Positions 8,438 to 16,683 of a stretch of DNA of 34,563 nt are shown here, piece by piece (positions within the stretch are counted from its first letter, which is position 1; every line of letters starts with the position of its first letter). The stretch is taken from the NCBI RefSeq assembly GCF_014640555.1, contig NZ_BMHE01000065.1, positions 1 to 34,563 of the forward strand, in the 5' to 3' direction. Position numbers and translations under genes: made by a program. This DNA comes from Paenibacillus marchantiophytorum. Lineage in GTDB: Bacteria > Bacillota > Bacilli > Paenibacillales > NBRC-103111. A model generated the notes under the pieces. The model saw only the letters and a list, made by a program, of their open reading frames with translations. It made no database searches and was not told where the DNA came from.

Positions 8438-8465
8438 AACGCTATCTCCTCGTTTCTCTTTCTCT

Positions 8466-10508
8466 CTACACGATGTTTAGGCCGTGAAGCACCCAATCAA
8501 TGATTTTAATCCCAATGAAAGGCACCACGACACCACCTATCCCGTACAAAAGCACATTGCGCGACAACAATTTATTCGCTGACATCGCCCGATATTTGAC
8601 GCCCTTCATTGCAATAGGAATCAATAGAGGGATGATAATCGCATTGAAGATAAGCGCTGATAAAATGGCTGATTCCGGTGAAGCAAGTTTCATAATATTC
8701 AAAGCTTGCAGCTGCGGCATAGCCAAGATAAACATCGCAGGAATGATGGCAAAATACTTCGCGATATCGTTTGCGATGGAGAAGGTCGTCAGAGCGCCGC
8801 GGGTAATCAACAGTTGTTTACCGATGGAAATGACCGAAAGCAGCTTCGTCGGATCCGAATCCAGATCGATCATGTTGGCTGCTTCCTTCGCGGCCATCGT
8901 GCCTGAATTCATCGCAAGCCCTACGTCAGCTTGAGCAAGCGCAGGCGCATCATTCGTGCCGTCGCCGGTCATCGCGACCAGCTTGCCTTCCTGCTGCTCT
9001 TTTTTGATAGCCGCAATTTTGTCCTCCGGCTTGGCTTCGGCTATGAATTCATCTACGCCCGCTTCCAGGGCGATCGTTGCCGCTGTCAGTGGGTTATCCC
9101 CTGTACACATAACCGTCTTGATGCCCATCGCCCGCAGCTCGGCGAATCGTTCTTTCAAGCCCGGCTTAACCGTATCCTTCAAGTAGATCACGCCGTAGAT
9201 CCGCTCGTTGACCGCGACAGCCAGCGGAGTTCCGCCTGCTTTGGCAATGCGGTTCGTCATCGTTTCCAAATCACTCGGAATGGGACCGCCCAGCGCCGTG
9301 ACATACTTTTTAATCGCATCCACGGCGCCTTTGCGCACTTGAACGCCACCTTGCAAATTTAGCCCCGACATCCGCGTTTCCGCTGAAAAATCAACCACTT
9401 CCGCGCCCTCATAGGCGTCAGATTGCCAAGATTCGCCCAGTCTGTTCGCCAGCTCAACAATCGATCGCCCTTCCGGCGTTTCATCTTTGACAGAAGCTTG
9501 CAGCGCACTGAAAATCATCGCTTTGGCATGCACGCCGCCCACCGGTATGAACTCTGCGGCCATCCGATTCCCGAAGGTAATGGTGCCCGTTTTATCGAGA
9601 ATCATCGTGTCGATATCGCCTGCGGCTTCTACGGCTTTCCCTGACATCGCCAGCACGTTGAACTGGGTTACGCGGTCCATCCCGGCGATCCCAATCGCCG
9701 ACAACAGGCCGCCGATCGTCGTCGGAATGAGACAGACTAACAGCGCAATCAGTGTGGAAATTTCTAATTTCACGTTCAAATATTGCGCCATGGGCACCAT
9801 CGTTATGATAACGATCAAGAAGATCAGCGTTAACACGGCAAGCAGTGTCGTTAAGGCGATTTCATTCGGCGTTTTCTGCCGTTTGGCGCCTTCCACGAGC
9901 GCAATCATGCGGTCCAGGAACGATTCGCCGGGGTCCGTCATGACTTTCACCACGATATAGTCCGATGCGACACGCGTTCCGCCTGTCACGGATGAGAAGT
10001 CCCCGCCTGCTTCCTTAATCACGGGGGCCGATTCACCTGTTATGGCGGATTCATCAATGGAGGCCAAGCCTTCCACGATCTCGCCATCTGACGGAATGAT
10101 TTCGCCCATTTCAATTCGGACGAAGTCACCTTTGCGCAGGGAAGTTGACGACACTTCCTTAAAGGTGCCATCTTTCAGCACCAAGCGGGCTTTGGTGTCT
10201 GATTTCGTCTTCCGCAGGGAGTCAGCCTGCGCTTTCCCGCGCCCCTCCGCCAAGGCTTCCGCGAAATTCGCGAAAAGCAAAGTGAAGAGCAGGATCAGGA
10301 ACACAGCCAGATTATATCCTCTGCCCACCTCCGTCGCGCCAAATAGATCAGGCATGATCGAAAGCAGCAAAGTGATCAGAGTACCAATCTCCACGACAAA
10401 CATGACCGGATTTTTCATCATGACCCACGGATTTAATTTCTTAAAGGAATCAAGGATCGCTTGACTCACCATTTCTTTTGTTAGTGTTTTTTTACGTTCC
10501 ACAGTCAT
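8466..10508 (-). CDS. kdpB: KdpB, P-type ATPase catalytic subunit
   Basis: This 680-aa subunit hydrolyses ATP to drive potassium uptake. It has the actuator motif TGES (157-160), the phosphorylation site D305 in LDKTGTI, the KdpB intramembrane segment with CLIPTTIGGLL (about 259-269), and the hinge motif MTGDGTNDAPAL. The serine of TGES corresponds to the one in E. coli KdpB (S162) whose phosphorylation inhibits the pump at high potassium. Length and motifs are complete. AGGAGG lies just before the ATG. It lies between kdpA and kdpC. Confidence 0.97.
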   Translation of the reverse strand: MTVERKKTLTKEMVSQAILDSFKKLNPWVMMKNPVMFVVEIGTLITLLLSIMPDLFGATEVGRGYNLAVFLILLFTLLFANFAEALAEGRGKAQADSLRKTKSDTKARLVLKDGTFKEVSSTSLRKGDFVRIEMGEIIPSDGEIVEGLASIDESAITGESAPVIKEAGGDFSSVTGGTRVASDYIVVKVMTDPGESFLDRMIALVEGAKRQKTPNEIALTTLLAVLTLIFLIVIITMVPMAQYLNVKLEISTLIALLVCLIPTTIGGLLSAIGIAGMDRVTQFNVLAMSGKAVEAAGDIDTMILDKTGTITFGNRMAAEFIPVGGVHAKAMIFSALQASVKDETPEGRSIVELANRLGESWQSDAYEGAEVVDFSAETRMSGLNLQGGVQVRKGAVDAIKKYVTALGGPIPSDLETMTNRIAKAGGTPLAVAVNERIYGVIYLKDTVKPGLKERFAELRAMGIKTVMCTGDNPLTAATIALEAGVDEFIAEAKPEDKIAAIKKEQQEGKLVAMTGDGTNDAPALAQADVGLAMNSGTMAAKEAANMIDLDSDPTKLLSVISIGKQLLITRGALTTFSIANDIAKYFAIIPAMFILAMPQLQALNIMKLASPESAILSALIFNAIIIPLLIPIAMKGVKYRAMSANKLLSRNVLLYGIGGVVVPFIGIKIIDWVLHGLNIV

Positions 10509-10571
10509 GGAAGTCCTCCTAATCTAGGGACCTTTGAGCATTCTCAAAGTCTCCCTCTCCTGCATCTATCC

Positions 10572-12248
10572 TTAACGCGCTGCCAAATGTTCAGCAATCG
10601 GCCCGAGTGTCAGCGCCGGGAAGAACGTTAGAGCACCGATAACGACTATTATCATAATTAAAATCCCCATAAATAGCGGTGTATCCGTACGAAGTGTGCC
10701 CGTCGTTACCGGAACAACCCGTTTGGTTGCTAGAGAACCAGCAATAGCCAGCATCGCAATCATCGAAATGTAACGGCCAAACAGCATGACCATCCCGATC
10801 CCTATATTGTAAAAGTTCGTGTTCGCGCTCAAGCCGCCAAAAGCAGAACCGTTATTCGCTGCGCCTGACGTGAAAGCATATAACACTTCCGATAGGCCAT
10901 GCATCCCCTGATTGGATATCGACGTAATGGACTCGGGGCGCAGGAGTGCCAAGGCGGTCGGCGCCAGGATGATCAGCGGATGCATTAAGATTGCAATAGC
11001 CGCCAGCTTAACCTCCTTGCCTTCAATCTTTTTGCCCAGGAATTCCGGTGTACGCCCCACCATCAATCCACAAATGAAGACAGCTAAGATCAAATAAAGC
11101 AAACCGTTCAATAACCCGACACCTTTACCGCCGAACACGTTGTTCAGCATCATCTCGGCGAATGGCGCAATGCTTCCGAGCGGTGTCAGCGATTCATGCA
11201 TCGCGTTCACGCTTCCTGTGGTGGCCGCTGTCGTCACGGCTGAGAACAGTGCCGTTTCAGAAATCCCGAATCGCACTTCCTTGCCTTCCATATTGCCGTG
11301 CACACCCATTGCATCAACAGCAGGCACGCCTTTGTACTCTGCATAGAAAACGGTAGCCAGCATCACAATAAATATGATCCCCATGGCCGCAAAGATCGTC
11401 CAGCCTTGCTTCTTGTTCTTGATCATCAAGCCGAATGCGTATACCAGTGAGGTAGGCAGCAGCATCATGCACAGGATATGAATGAGATTTGTCAGCGGCG
11501 TAGGATTCTCAAAAGGATGTGCGGCGTTCGTCCCGAACCAGCCGCCCCCGTTCGTTCCAAGATGCTTGATGGCTTCCAGCGAAGCTACTAAACCACGTGT
11601 GATCGTTTGCTGAGCTCCCTCCAGCGTAGTCGCCTGCACAGCTCCCAGAAGCGTTTGTGGAATACCTTGAAACACTAGAATCAGCGCCACCACGAAGCTC
11701 AGCGGCAGAAACACGCGGGTAATCGCTCTTGTCATATCCACATAGAAATTACCCAGATTATCTTGACGGCCAACTAAGCCGCGGATGAAAGCTACTGCAA
11801 CTGCAAAGCCGGTTGCCGCTGAAGTAAACATCGGAAACGTAATGGCAATCATCTGAGACAAATAGGACAATGTGTTCTCACCACTGTAAGCTTGCCAGTT
11901 CGTATTCGTTATGAAGGAAACGGCTGTATTAAAAGCCAGAGCCGGCGGCATATTCGCGATATCATCCGGATTCAGCGGCAAATATTTCTGCAGGCGAAAT
12001 ACCGTGTAGATGAGGAGCAGCATCACCAGATTGACCAGGAGCACTGCGCCTATATACTTTTTCCACCCCATGGCTTCTTCTTCTTTAACTCCCATAATCC
12101 GATAGGATACACGCTCAATAGGAGCGAAAATCCGATCAAGGCCACTCTTCTCATAGCCAAAAACGTTGACCAAGTAACTTCCCACAGGTTTCACCAACAG
12201 CATGATAATCCCCAGCGTGATGACTACTTGCAATAATCCCATACCCAT
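10572..12248 (-). CDS. kdpA: KdpA, potassium-binding channel-like subunit
   Basis: This 558-aa membrane protein is of the SKT superfamily, with about ten membrane spans. Selectivity-filter-like loops are visible: TNTNWQAYSGE near 115, GTNGGGWFGTNAAHPFENPT near 230, and TSGAANNGSAFGGL near 465. It selects and takes up potassium within the KdpFABC complex. GGGGGAG precedes the ATG at 12248; a second in-frame ATG lies two codons later. It is downstream of kdpF with a 41-base gap. Confidence 0.97.
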   Translation of the reverse strand: MGMGLLQVVITLGIIMLLVKPVGSYLVNVFGYEKSGLDRIFAPIERVSYRIMGVKEEEAMGWKKYIGAVLLVNLVMLLLIYTVFRLQKYLPLNPDDIANMPPALAFNTAVSFITNTNWQAYSGENTLSYLSQMIAITFPMFTSAATGFAVAVAFIRGLVGRQDNLGNFYVDMTRAITRVFLPLSFVVALILVFQGIPQTLLGAVQATTLEGAQQTITRGLVASLEAIKHLGTNGGGWFGTNAAHPFENPTPLTNLIHILCMMLLPTSLVYAFGLMIKNKKQGWTIFAAMGIIFIVMLATVFYAEYKGVPAVDAMGVHGNMEGKEVRFGISETALFSAVTTAATTGSVNAMHESLTPLGSIAPFAEMMLNNVFGGKGVGLLNGLLYLILAVFICGLMVGRTPEFLGKKIEGKEVKLAAIAILMHPLIILAPTALALLRPESITSISNQGMHGLSEVLYAFTSGAANNGSAFGGLSANTNFYNIGIGMVMLFGRYISMIAMLAIAGSLATKRVVPVTTGTLRTDTPLFMGILIMIIVVIGALTFFPALTLGPIAEHLAAR

Positions 12249-12289
12249 AATAGGTTCTCCCCCTGCTTACCCAAGCTCATATTCAATAT

Positions 12290-12367
12290 TTAAAATTTCT
12301 CCGGCTTCACCAGAACAAAACCGAGATACACCATGATGGCTGCTGCTATACATCCAATGACGATCAT
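12290..12367 (-). CDS. kdpF: KdpF, small stabilising subunit
   Basis: This 25-aa single-helix membrane peptide has a hydrophobic stretch followed by VLVKPEKF, which matches the ...LLRPEKF ending of KdpF. AGGAGG lies 8 bases before the ATG. It lies directly upstream of kdpA. In E. coli KdpF stabilises the complex through lipid-like contacts with KdpA. Confidence 0.88.
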   Translation of the reverse strand: MIVIGCIAAAIMVYLGFVLVKPEKF

Positions 12368-12420
12368 CTGATAGCCTCCTAACCGTTTGTTCGCGAGCTG
12401 CCTGAATGGCAGACCTGCGT

Positions 12421-12507
12421 TTAAGCTTTTTCGCAATAGTGGGAGAATCCCCAGAACGCCAGAAATGTGACTGCGAGTAGTAAGATCATCGTGACATCGT
12501 TGTACAT
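12421..12507 (-). CDS. 28-aa single-span membrane micro-protein of the kdp operon
   Basis: The reading frame encodes Met-Tyr-Asn-Asp-Val-Thr, a ~17-residue hydrophobic helix (ILLLAVTFLAFWGF) and a short tail HYCEKA. It has an excellent ribosome binding site (AAGGAGG, 6 bases before the ATG). It lies between the Rossmann-like gene and kdpF. It is not KdpF, because it lacks the RPEKF/KPEKF end. Short proteins of this kind, with a helix and a charged FCE-like tail, occur upstream of kdpF in other bacteria as far as I recall, but I know of no assigned function. A KdpF-like accessory or regulatory subunit is inferred. Confidence 0.7.
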   Translation of the reverse strand: MYNDVTMILLLAVTFLAFWGFSHYCEKA

Positions 12508-12524
12508 ACCACACCTCCTTTTTC

Positions 12525-12947
12525 CTATTCGTCCGCAGCAGATAGAAGAAATTTCACATCGCCGTTTTTGGAATAAATGACGTAATCCGCACCGAGCCCT
12601 TTGTAAACCAATCTTGGATTCAGGCTCTGGGTAATCACATAAATCGGCCCCGAAGTCCAGCCGCGGCATAGCCCAATGTACCGACAGCACAGAGGTAAGC
12701 TTTCCTCGAAAATAATAACTTTCCCAACGGGATAGTCCGGTAGATCGGATAGATTGGAACTCCCGGCTTCCGTCGTATCCACTTGGATAACTTGCTGCAC
12801 ACCCAACTCAAGAAATCGCAGCCTTTCTAGCTTGTTGTTGGTGACTGCGATATAAGGCAGACCTAGCAACTTGGCTTGCTTCATGAAATTTTCGCCTGCT
12901 TTGGTAGGCGCAGCAATCAGCCAAACATCGTTTTGCATGACGATCAC
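12525..12947 (-). CDS. Small Rossmann-like protein of unknown function, first gene of the kdp operon
   Basis: This soluble protein of about 140 aa is predicted to be alpha/beta. It opens VWLIAAPTKAGENFMKQAK, followed by LGLPYIAVTNNKLERLRFLE and LGVQQVIQVDT. That is the beta-alpha-beta layout of nucleotide-binding Rossmann folds, such as RCK/TrkA-N or MDR cofactor domains, but without a clear GxGxxG. Later strands are PVGKVIIFEES and GPIYVIT. Start is GTG at 12947 or ATG at 12938; AGAGGG precedes both. It is followed after 17 bases by the micro-protein gene and then kdpF, so it is probably co-transcribed with the pump. A role in sensing or gating potassium uptake is suggested only by context. 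Confidence 0.72.
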   Translation of the reverse strand: MIVMQNDVWLIAAPTKAGENFMKQAKLLGLPYIAVTNNKLERLRFLELGVQQVIQVDTTEAGSSNLSDLPDYPVGKVIIFEESLPLCCRYIGLCRGWTSGPIYVITQSLNPRLVYKGLGADYVIYSKNGDVKFLLSAADE

Positions 12948-13023
12948 CGTCCCTCTTCCTGAAACATTGTAACGCCGTATCGCATAAAAATGAGGTAAAG
13001 AATAGCGGGTATCCGTATAAAAA

Positions 13024-13039
13024 AAGCATAAAAATGCTT
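13024..13039 (-). promoter_or_regulatory. Leader hairpin with U-run upstream of the kdp operon
   Basis: On the minus strand AAGCAT-TTTT-ATGCTT is followed directly by TTTTTATA. It is a short AT-rich stem with a U-tail, lying about 80 bases upstream of the first kdp-operon gene. It may be an attenuator of kdp transcription or a weak terminator backing up the one at 13101-13137. A conserved riboswitch aptamer was not found around it. Confidence 0.4.
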
Positions 13040-13100
13040 GTTGAAGGCGTCTCCCTGCCTCTTAGAGATTAGCGGATACAGGCCATTGAACGAGAAATAA

Positions 13101-13137
13101 GGCTGCCTCATGAGGTTGAGAACCTCGTGAGACAGCC
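13101..13137. terminator. Strong hairpin terminator after the DUF4091 gene
   Basis: GGCTGCCTCATGAGGTT and AACCTCGTGAGACAGCC form a 17-bp near-perfect stem with a GAG loop. On the minus strand TTATTTCT follows, and on the plus strand TTTGATTT. It ends the minus-strand gene at 13191 and insulates the kdp operon. Confidence 0.8.
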
Positions 13138-13190
13138 TTTGATTTGGTTGTATCTTGGCGGCGCACTCGAACAGGTATTACTTCTGTTCG

Positions 13191-14885
13191 TTATGAAGGA
13201 AGCTGCGCGGCACCCTGGTTGTTGATACTAGCATGCTGCTGAATAGCTGCATTAATGCGTTCGCGGCAAGCTAGAACCCACTCTGCCTGCTTAGGATACA
13301 CCGCGAAAGTAATCGGCTCCTCCGCACCTTCTTCCATGAGTGCCAATGTCCGCTCCCTGCCAATCTGCGATTCGAGCAGCTCCAGCGCCCGTAAATCCTG
13401 CAGCGCCTCGCGGAAAACTTCGAGCCTTAGCGAATCCAGCGGCGTCCCATCCTCTCCTGGATATACAACGAAGGAATCCCCTGCTGGGAAGCCATAATTG
13501 GCATCTGTGTTACGATAAGGATCAATTGGAAAGCGCGAGTATTGAGCAAACCAGAAATTAAAGCCCCAATGGAGAAATCCGCTGATACGGAATTTGTAGA
13601 GCTGTAAACCAAAAACGCGATTGCGGGCAGAAGGCATACAAATAAATCGATTAGCTACGTCTTTATATTGAGCACAACAGTAATAAGTCCATAAATTCGT
13701 TACCTCGTGTTCCAGGAACGGCGTGATGTGATTATTCGCTACAATGGGCGTTTCGATGAATCCCTGCTCATAATAAAAATACTCGGATAACGCATCCATT
13801 GATGGGATCTCTCCCATGAACTGTTTGACCCAACGGCTGGCACTTCCATAAGTGGCCAAATGATCGGTCAACGGCTCGTCCGAAATGTGATAATACACAC
13901 GCTCCGTTAATCCATTCTCCCTAATGAAAGCGACCAACTCCGGTAAAAACTGAGCTAGAAAGTCTTTATAGGCTTCTCCCGTGGCATCCGTTTCCCAACC
14001 AAAAATTTGCTTGGTTTGGCCATCCTCTACCGCGATAATCTTGGGCGCGTGCTTGGCGCCCCATTGGGTGAATAGATGCGACAGCTCGAAGTAGCGTACG
14101 TTATTCCGATCACACATGTCGACCCAACGCTTCAACCGTTCGAACCCGAATGTGTAGGTCACGCCGGATTTGCTCACGTCAACGAGCTGAACGGTAGGCC
14201 GCTCCCCGCCGATCTTCGTATCCAACGGAGGCGTGAATATGGGCGTAAGCAGCATGTTGATCCCATGATCAACCGCCGTTCTGATGTAGGATTCGACGAT
14301 TTCCCAATACCGCTCGCTGAATACGTCGACCTTGTAGTAAACAGCCAGACAATCGGTGTGAAACCATTCGGTATGGATCAGCTTCTGTTCGGGCAATACC
14401 GCTGCCAATACCTCAAGTTCAAACGTTTCGCGGGACAACAATTCGCCCTCAGGCGTCTTGAATACAACCACTATTGGATATTTGCCCGGCTTCACTTCTG
14501 CAGCCAGATGCACGGTTACCCAAAGCGATCGCCATTGTTTGGGAATCCCCACGATATCATCAGACAGGGCCAAGGGAACTAACAGATCGGGGTACAATCC
14601 TGGTGTGTCGCGAAGCAGATTATTATCGTGATCTGGATAGATGGGGAATTCAGCCGGCACCAATTGCACGCTGCGAAGCCTAATGTGTGAAGCCAGCTTG
14701 GATTCCACATCGACGCGAACCTGTTGTTGCGTGAGCGGTGAACGATAAGCAATCTGGAAGGAGAAGATTTCCTTCTGCAAGGCTGATGCGCGTTGATAGG
14801 GTACGGCCTGCAGCTCTTCATCCGCAAACACTTTCTCAAGTGAACTAATACTGCGAGTTTCTAGCATCGATTGGTTGGTAGACAA
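13191..14885 (-). CDS. DUF4091 / GH123-like glycosidase
   Basis: This 564-aa cytoplasmic protein has no signal peptide. The N-terminal beta domain (about 30-165) precedes a TIM-barrel-like domain carrying HISDEP, with D336-E337 the likely catalytic Asp-Glu pair as in GH123 beta-N-acetylgalactosaminidases. The C-terminal part has GFLHWGFNFWFAQY and FVVYPGEDGTPLDSLRLEVF, the DUF4091 signature. The start is TTG at 14885 with AGGAGG 6 bases upstream; the next in-frame Met is six codons later and has no better site. It appears monocistronic, with a cre-like site in front and a strong terminator behind. Substrate is unknown. Confidence 0.8.
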   Translation of the reverse strand: MSTNQSMLETRSISSLEKVFADEELQAVPYQRASALQKEIFSFQIAYRSPLTQQQVRVDVESKLASHIRLRSVQLVPAEFPIYPDHDNNLLRDTPGLYPDLLVPLALSDDIVGIPKQWRSLWVTVHLAAEVKPGKYPIVVVFKTPEGELLSRETFELEVLAAVLPEQKLIHTEWFHTDCLAVYYKVDVFSERYWEIVESYIRTAVDHGINMLLTPIFTPPLDTKIGGERPTVQLVDVSKSGVTYTFGFERLKRWVDMCDRNNVRYFELSHLFTQWGAKHAPKIIAVEDGQTKQIFGWETDATGEAYKDFLAQFLPELVAFIRENGLTERVYYHISDEPLTDHLATYGSASRWVKQFMGEIPSMDALSEYFYYEQGFIETPIVANNHITPFLEHEVTNLWTYYCCAQYKDVANRFICMPSARNRVFGLQLYKFRISGFLHWGFNFWFAQYSRFPIDPYRNTDANYGFPAGDSFVVYPGEDGTPLDSLRLEVFREALQDLRALELLESQIGRERTLALMEEGAEEPITFAVYPKQAEWVLACRERINAAIQQHASINNQGAAQLPS

Positions 14886-14918
14886 GGAAATCCTCCTTAC
14901 AATTAGATTTACGTATTA

Positions 14919-14933
14919 TGACAGCGTTTACTT
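14919..14933 (-). promoter_or_regulatory. Candidate CcpA cre site upstream of the DUF4091 gene
   Basis: Minus-strand AAGTAAACGCTGTCA fits WTGNAANCGNWNNCW except at position 2. It lies 34 bases before the TTG start. An imperfect palindrome, ATGTTGATTTATATTAACAT (14955-14974), sits just upstream and may bind another repressor. Catabolite control of a glycosidase would make sense. Confidence 0.4.
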
Positions 14934-15056
14934 TCAACCTTCTTACTATACCGCATGTTGATTTATATTAACATATCACAATTTCAGTTTTGATCTCCTC
15001 ATTTGAGCGGACTTCCTAAGCTAGCAATCAGCAGCCTCAGTCCCCCTCTTTCTGCG

Positions 15057-15527
15057 CTAGAATGAGATATAAGCTTGAGAATGGTCGAATAGATACGTTC
15101 GATCGGACAAGAAGCTTTCAACTTTTTGTCCTTCGGATGCGTGCTCAAGCTTTGCCGCCAGATCGATCAAAGCCGACGAAATGACATGTGTTCTAATTTC
15201 TCCCCACACGACCTCTTTTTGATGAACGTACGCCAAACCGTCTGCAAGTGTAAGACCCTTGATCCGTTGAAAAACGACAGCCCACTGAACGAAATCGCCC
15301 TTCAATTTGCCGCACGGAATCTGGAATTCGCCTAACCCCCATGTTCCCAAATTGGTCGAAAGAGTGAGTAAACCGCAATGACAGTCATCGCTATGACCAG
15401 GCAGCATTCTATCTGACAGCTCACAATCAAATTGGAAACATTCAATACGGGTAATGATGCAGGTCTGGGGAAGTTGGCCACAACATTCCTTTCCTTCTTT
15501 GACGATCGTTAGGGGCTCGGGACTCAT
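15057..15527 (-). CDS. Conserved-looking protein of unknown function (156 aa)
   Basis: I do not recognise this soluble protein. It is cysteine-rich at the N-terminus (ECCGQLPQTC, then FDCEL, DDCHCG). It continues with LSTNLGTWGLGEFQIPCGKL, KGLTLADGLAYVH and VWGEIRTHVISSALIDLAAKLE. The 'TRIECF...GTWGLGEF...SALIDLAAKL' order faintly recalls the N-terminal capping domain of enolase-superfamily enzymes (GLxGWGE, AxxDLxGK), but no barrel follows. GAGGAG lies 12 bases before the ATG. It is transcribed divergently from another unknown gene at 15913. Confidence 0.6.
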   Translation of the reverse strand: MSPEPLTIVKEGKECCGQLPQTCIITRIECFQFDCELSDRMLPGHSDDCHCGLLTLSTNLGTWGLGEFQIPCGKLKGDFVQWAVVFQRIKGLTLADGLAYVHQKEVVWGEIRTHVISSALIDLAAKLEHASEGQKVESFLSDRTYLFDHSQAYISF

Positions 15528-15912
15528 CTTCTTGTCACTCTCCTCAAATTTTGTTGAGAGGAATGTTACGCCTTTTGATCCGATGTGTAAAAGTCAGTGG
15601 AACGACTGCATTCCCTATTTTTCACCATAAAGCTATAATGAAAGCGCACTCAAATATAGCTGCCATATATTTTCACTATAAATGCTCCGGTATTCTTCCA
15701 TTTTCATCCGTTTCCAACCTTATGAAGTCCAAATTCTATAATTCCAGTGTGCCTATGAAAATAGGCCATTTCGCATTTTTACTTCTTTTTTATATGTTTG
15801 CTCCTTATTTTTTACCCCATTTTTATAGCATTCAGCGTTACGATTATTGGGTGTACAACGCAAGTTTCATCCGCTCATTCAACCCGACAATCCAGTCAAA
15901 AGGAGTAATGCC
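15528..15912. other. AT-rich divergent intergenic region
   Basis: These 385 bases separate two divergent unknown genes and must hold both promoters. Nothing was assigned with confidence. There is an imperfect hairpin at about 15539-15563 (CTCCTCAA/TTGAGAGG). An open plus-strand frame here encodes a hydrophobic run but lacks a ribosome binding site and family features, so it was not called. Confidence 0.4.
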
Positions 15913-16404
15913 ATGGCTTCCTCTCGCCAATATTATTTGGGGTTAGCCCCCGATCTGTTAAATCCGCATCATTTAGCTTACGAGTGGTTTGGTGTGTTGT
16001 GGCTGGAAGAAGATCATCATTTCCCTGTTATTGTCGGATATTGGTTCTCCAAAGACAGGTCTGAGATCCTCCATAATGCCATCCTGTCTGGCTTCACCAC
16101 ATGGAAAGAGAAATCCGATCATTTCATCATCATGAATATGTATCAAACTATCCGCAGAAAACAAAGCGAACAAGACTGGATTCAACGGAGCCGCTTATCC
16201 ATTAGAACGCTGTTCACATCCCCTTGGAAGGAAACTCCGCCAGGGTTGTACATCATCAAATCGCGAGACGTGTACCCCCTGCATGCTTCCGCCGTATGCA
16301 AGAAAAAGTTTTTCGTGTGGCTGGAGCACGCAGCTGTATGTGAAACGGAGAAAGACCTGCAAGTGTTCACGAAAAAAGTGCATGACGCCTATACTCGCGG
16401 CTGA
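15913..16404 (+). CDS. Protein of unknown function (163 aa)
   Basis: I do not recognise this gene. The start at 15913 is supported by AGGAG 7 bases upstream. The protein is soluble, aromatic-rich and has no signal peptide. It opens MASSRQYYLGLAPDLLNP, continues FGVLWLEEDHHFPVIVGYWF and SKDRSEILHNAILSGFTTW, and ends in a basic helical tail. Several residue blocks look structured and not random, which favours a real gene. Its stop codon abuts two low-complexity tandem repeats. It is divergent from the gene at 15057, so the two may share control. Confidence 0.6.
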   Translation: MASSRQYYLGLAPDLLNPHHLAYEWFGVLWLEEDHHFPVIVGYWFSKDRSEILHNAILSGFTTWKEKSDHFIIMNMYQTIRRKQSEQDWIQRSRLSIRTLFTSPWKETPPGLYIIKSRDVYPLHASAVCKKKFFVWLEHAAVCETEKDLQVFTKKVHDAYTRG

Positions 16405-16405
16405 G

Positions 16406-16441
16406 GTTGCAGTTGCGGTTGCGATTCCAGTTGCGGCCGCG
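16406..16441. repeat. Degenerate 6-bp tandem repeat (GTTGCR)
   Basis: GTTGC recurs at 16406, 16412, 16418 and 16430 in a 6-base register, with degenerate units between. It begins two bases after the stop codon of the 163-aa gene. It looks like a slipped-strand minisatellite. Confidence 0.65.
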
Positions 16442-16512
16442 GCTAGCTGTCTTATTTCCGCCTATCTCCCCTAGAAAGGTTCCATCATCGGCATGTCGGG
16501 CTTCTCGCGCAC

Positions 16513-16601
16513 CTATCGCATCCATCACACTTGTCACTCTTATCACCCCTATCACACTTTTCGCACTTACCGCACCTATCACACTTTTGGCCTTATCACA
16601 C
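16513..16601. repeat. Degenerate 9-bp tandem repeat (YTATCACAC)
   Basis: About ten consecutive 9-base units with consensus CTATCACAC run through the interval, one of them 8 bases long. A short plus-strand frame (16493-16711) would read a Tyr-His-Thr tripeptide repeat and the minus strand a Val/Ile-rich one. Neither has a good ribosome binding site, so the repeat is annotated as non-coding. Confidence 0.75.
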
Positions 16602-16683
16602 CTTGCTCAGACTTGGGCGAGATGGCTGCAAAGCACAAACAGGCTGTCTCAAAGCCCAATAGAATGGACCTTGAGGCAAGCCC

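Noticed and set aside
13045..13075. Sequence reading CCGCTAATCTC...GGCAGGGAGAC on the minus strand, similar to the start of a ydaO c-di-AMP riboswitch
   Set aside because: The later invariant blocks (GGGGUGAAUC-like, GACAGCUAACCUCGUAGGC-like) are missing and the segment is too short, so the match is probably chance.
15551..15946. 131-aa open frame on the plus strand with a hydrophobic stretch
   Set aside because: No ribosome binding site, AT-rich composition and overlap with the better-supported start at 15913 make it a promoter-region artefact.
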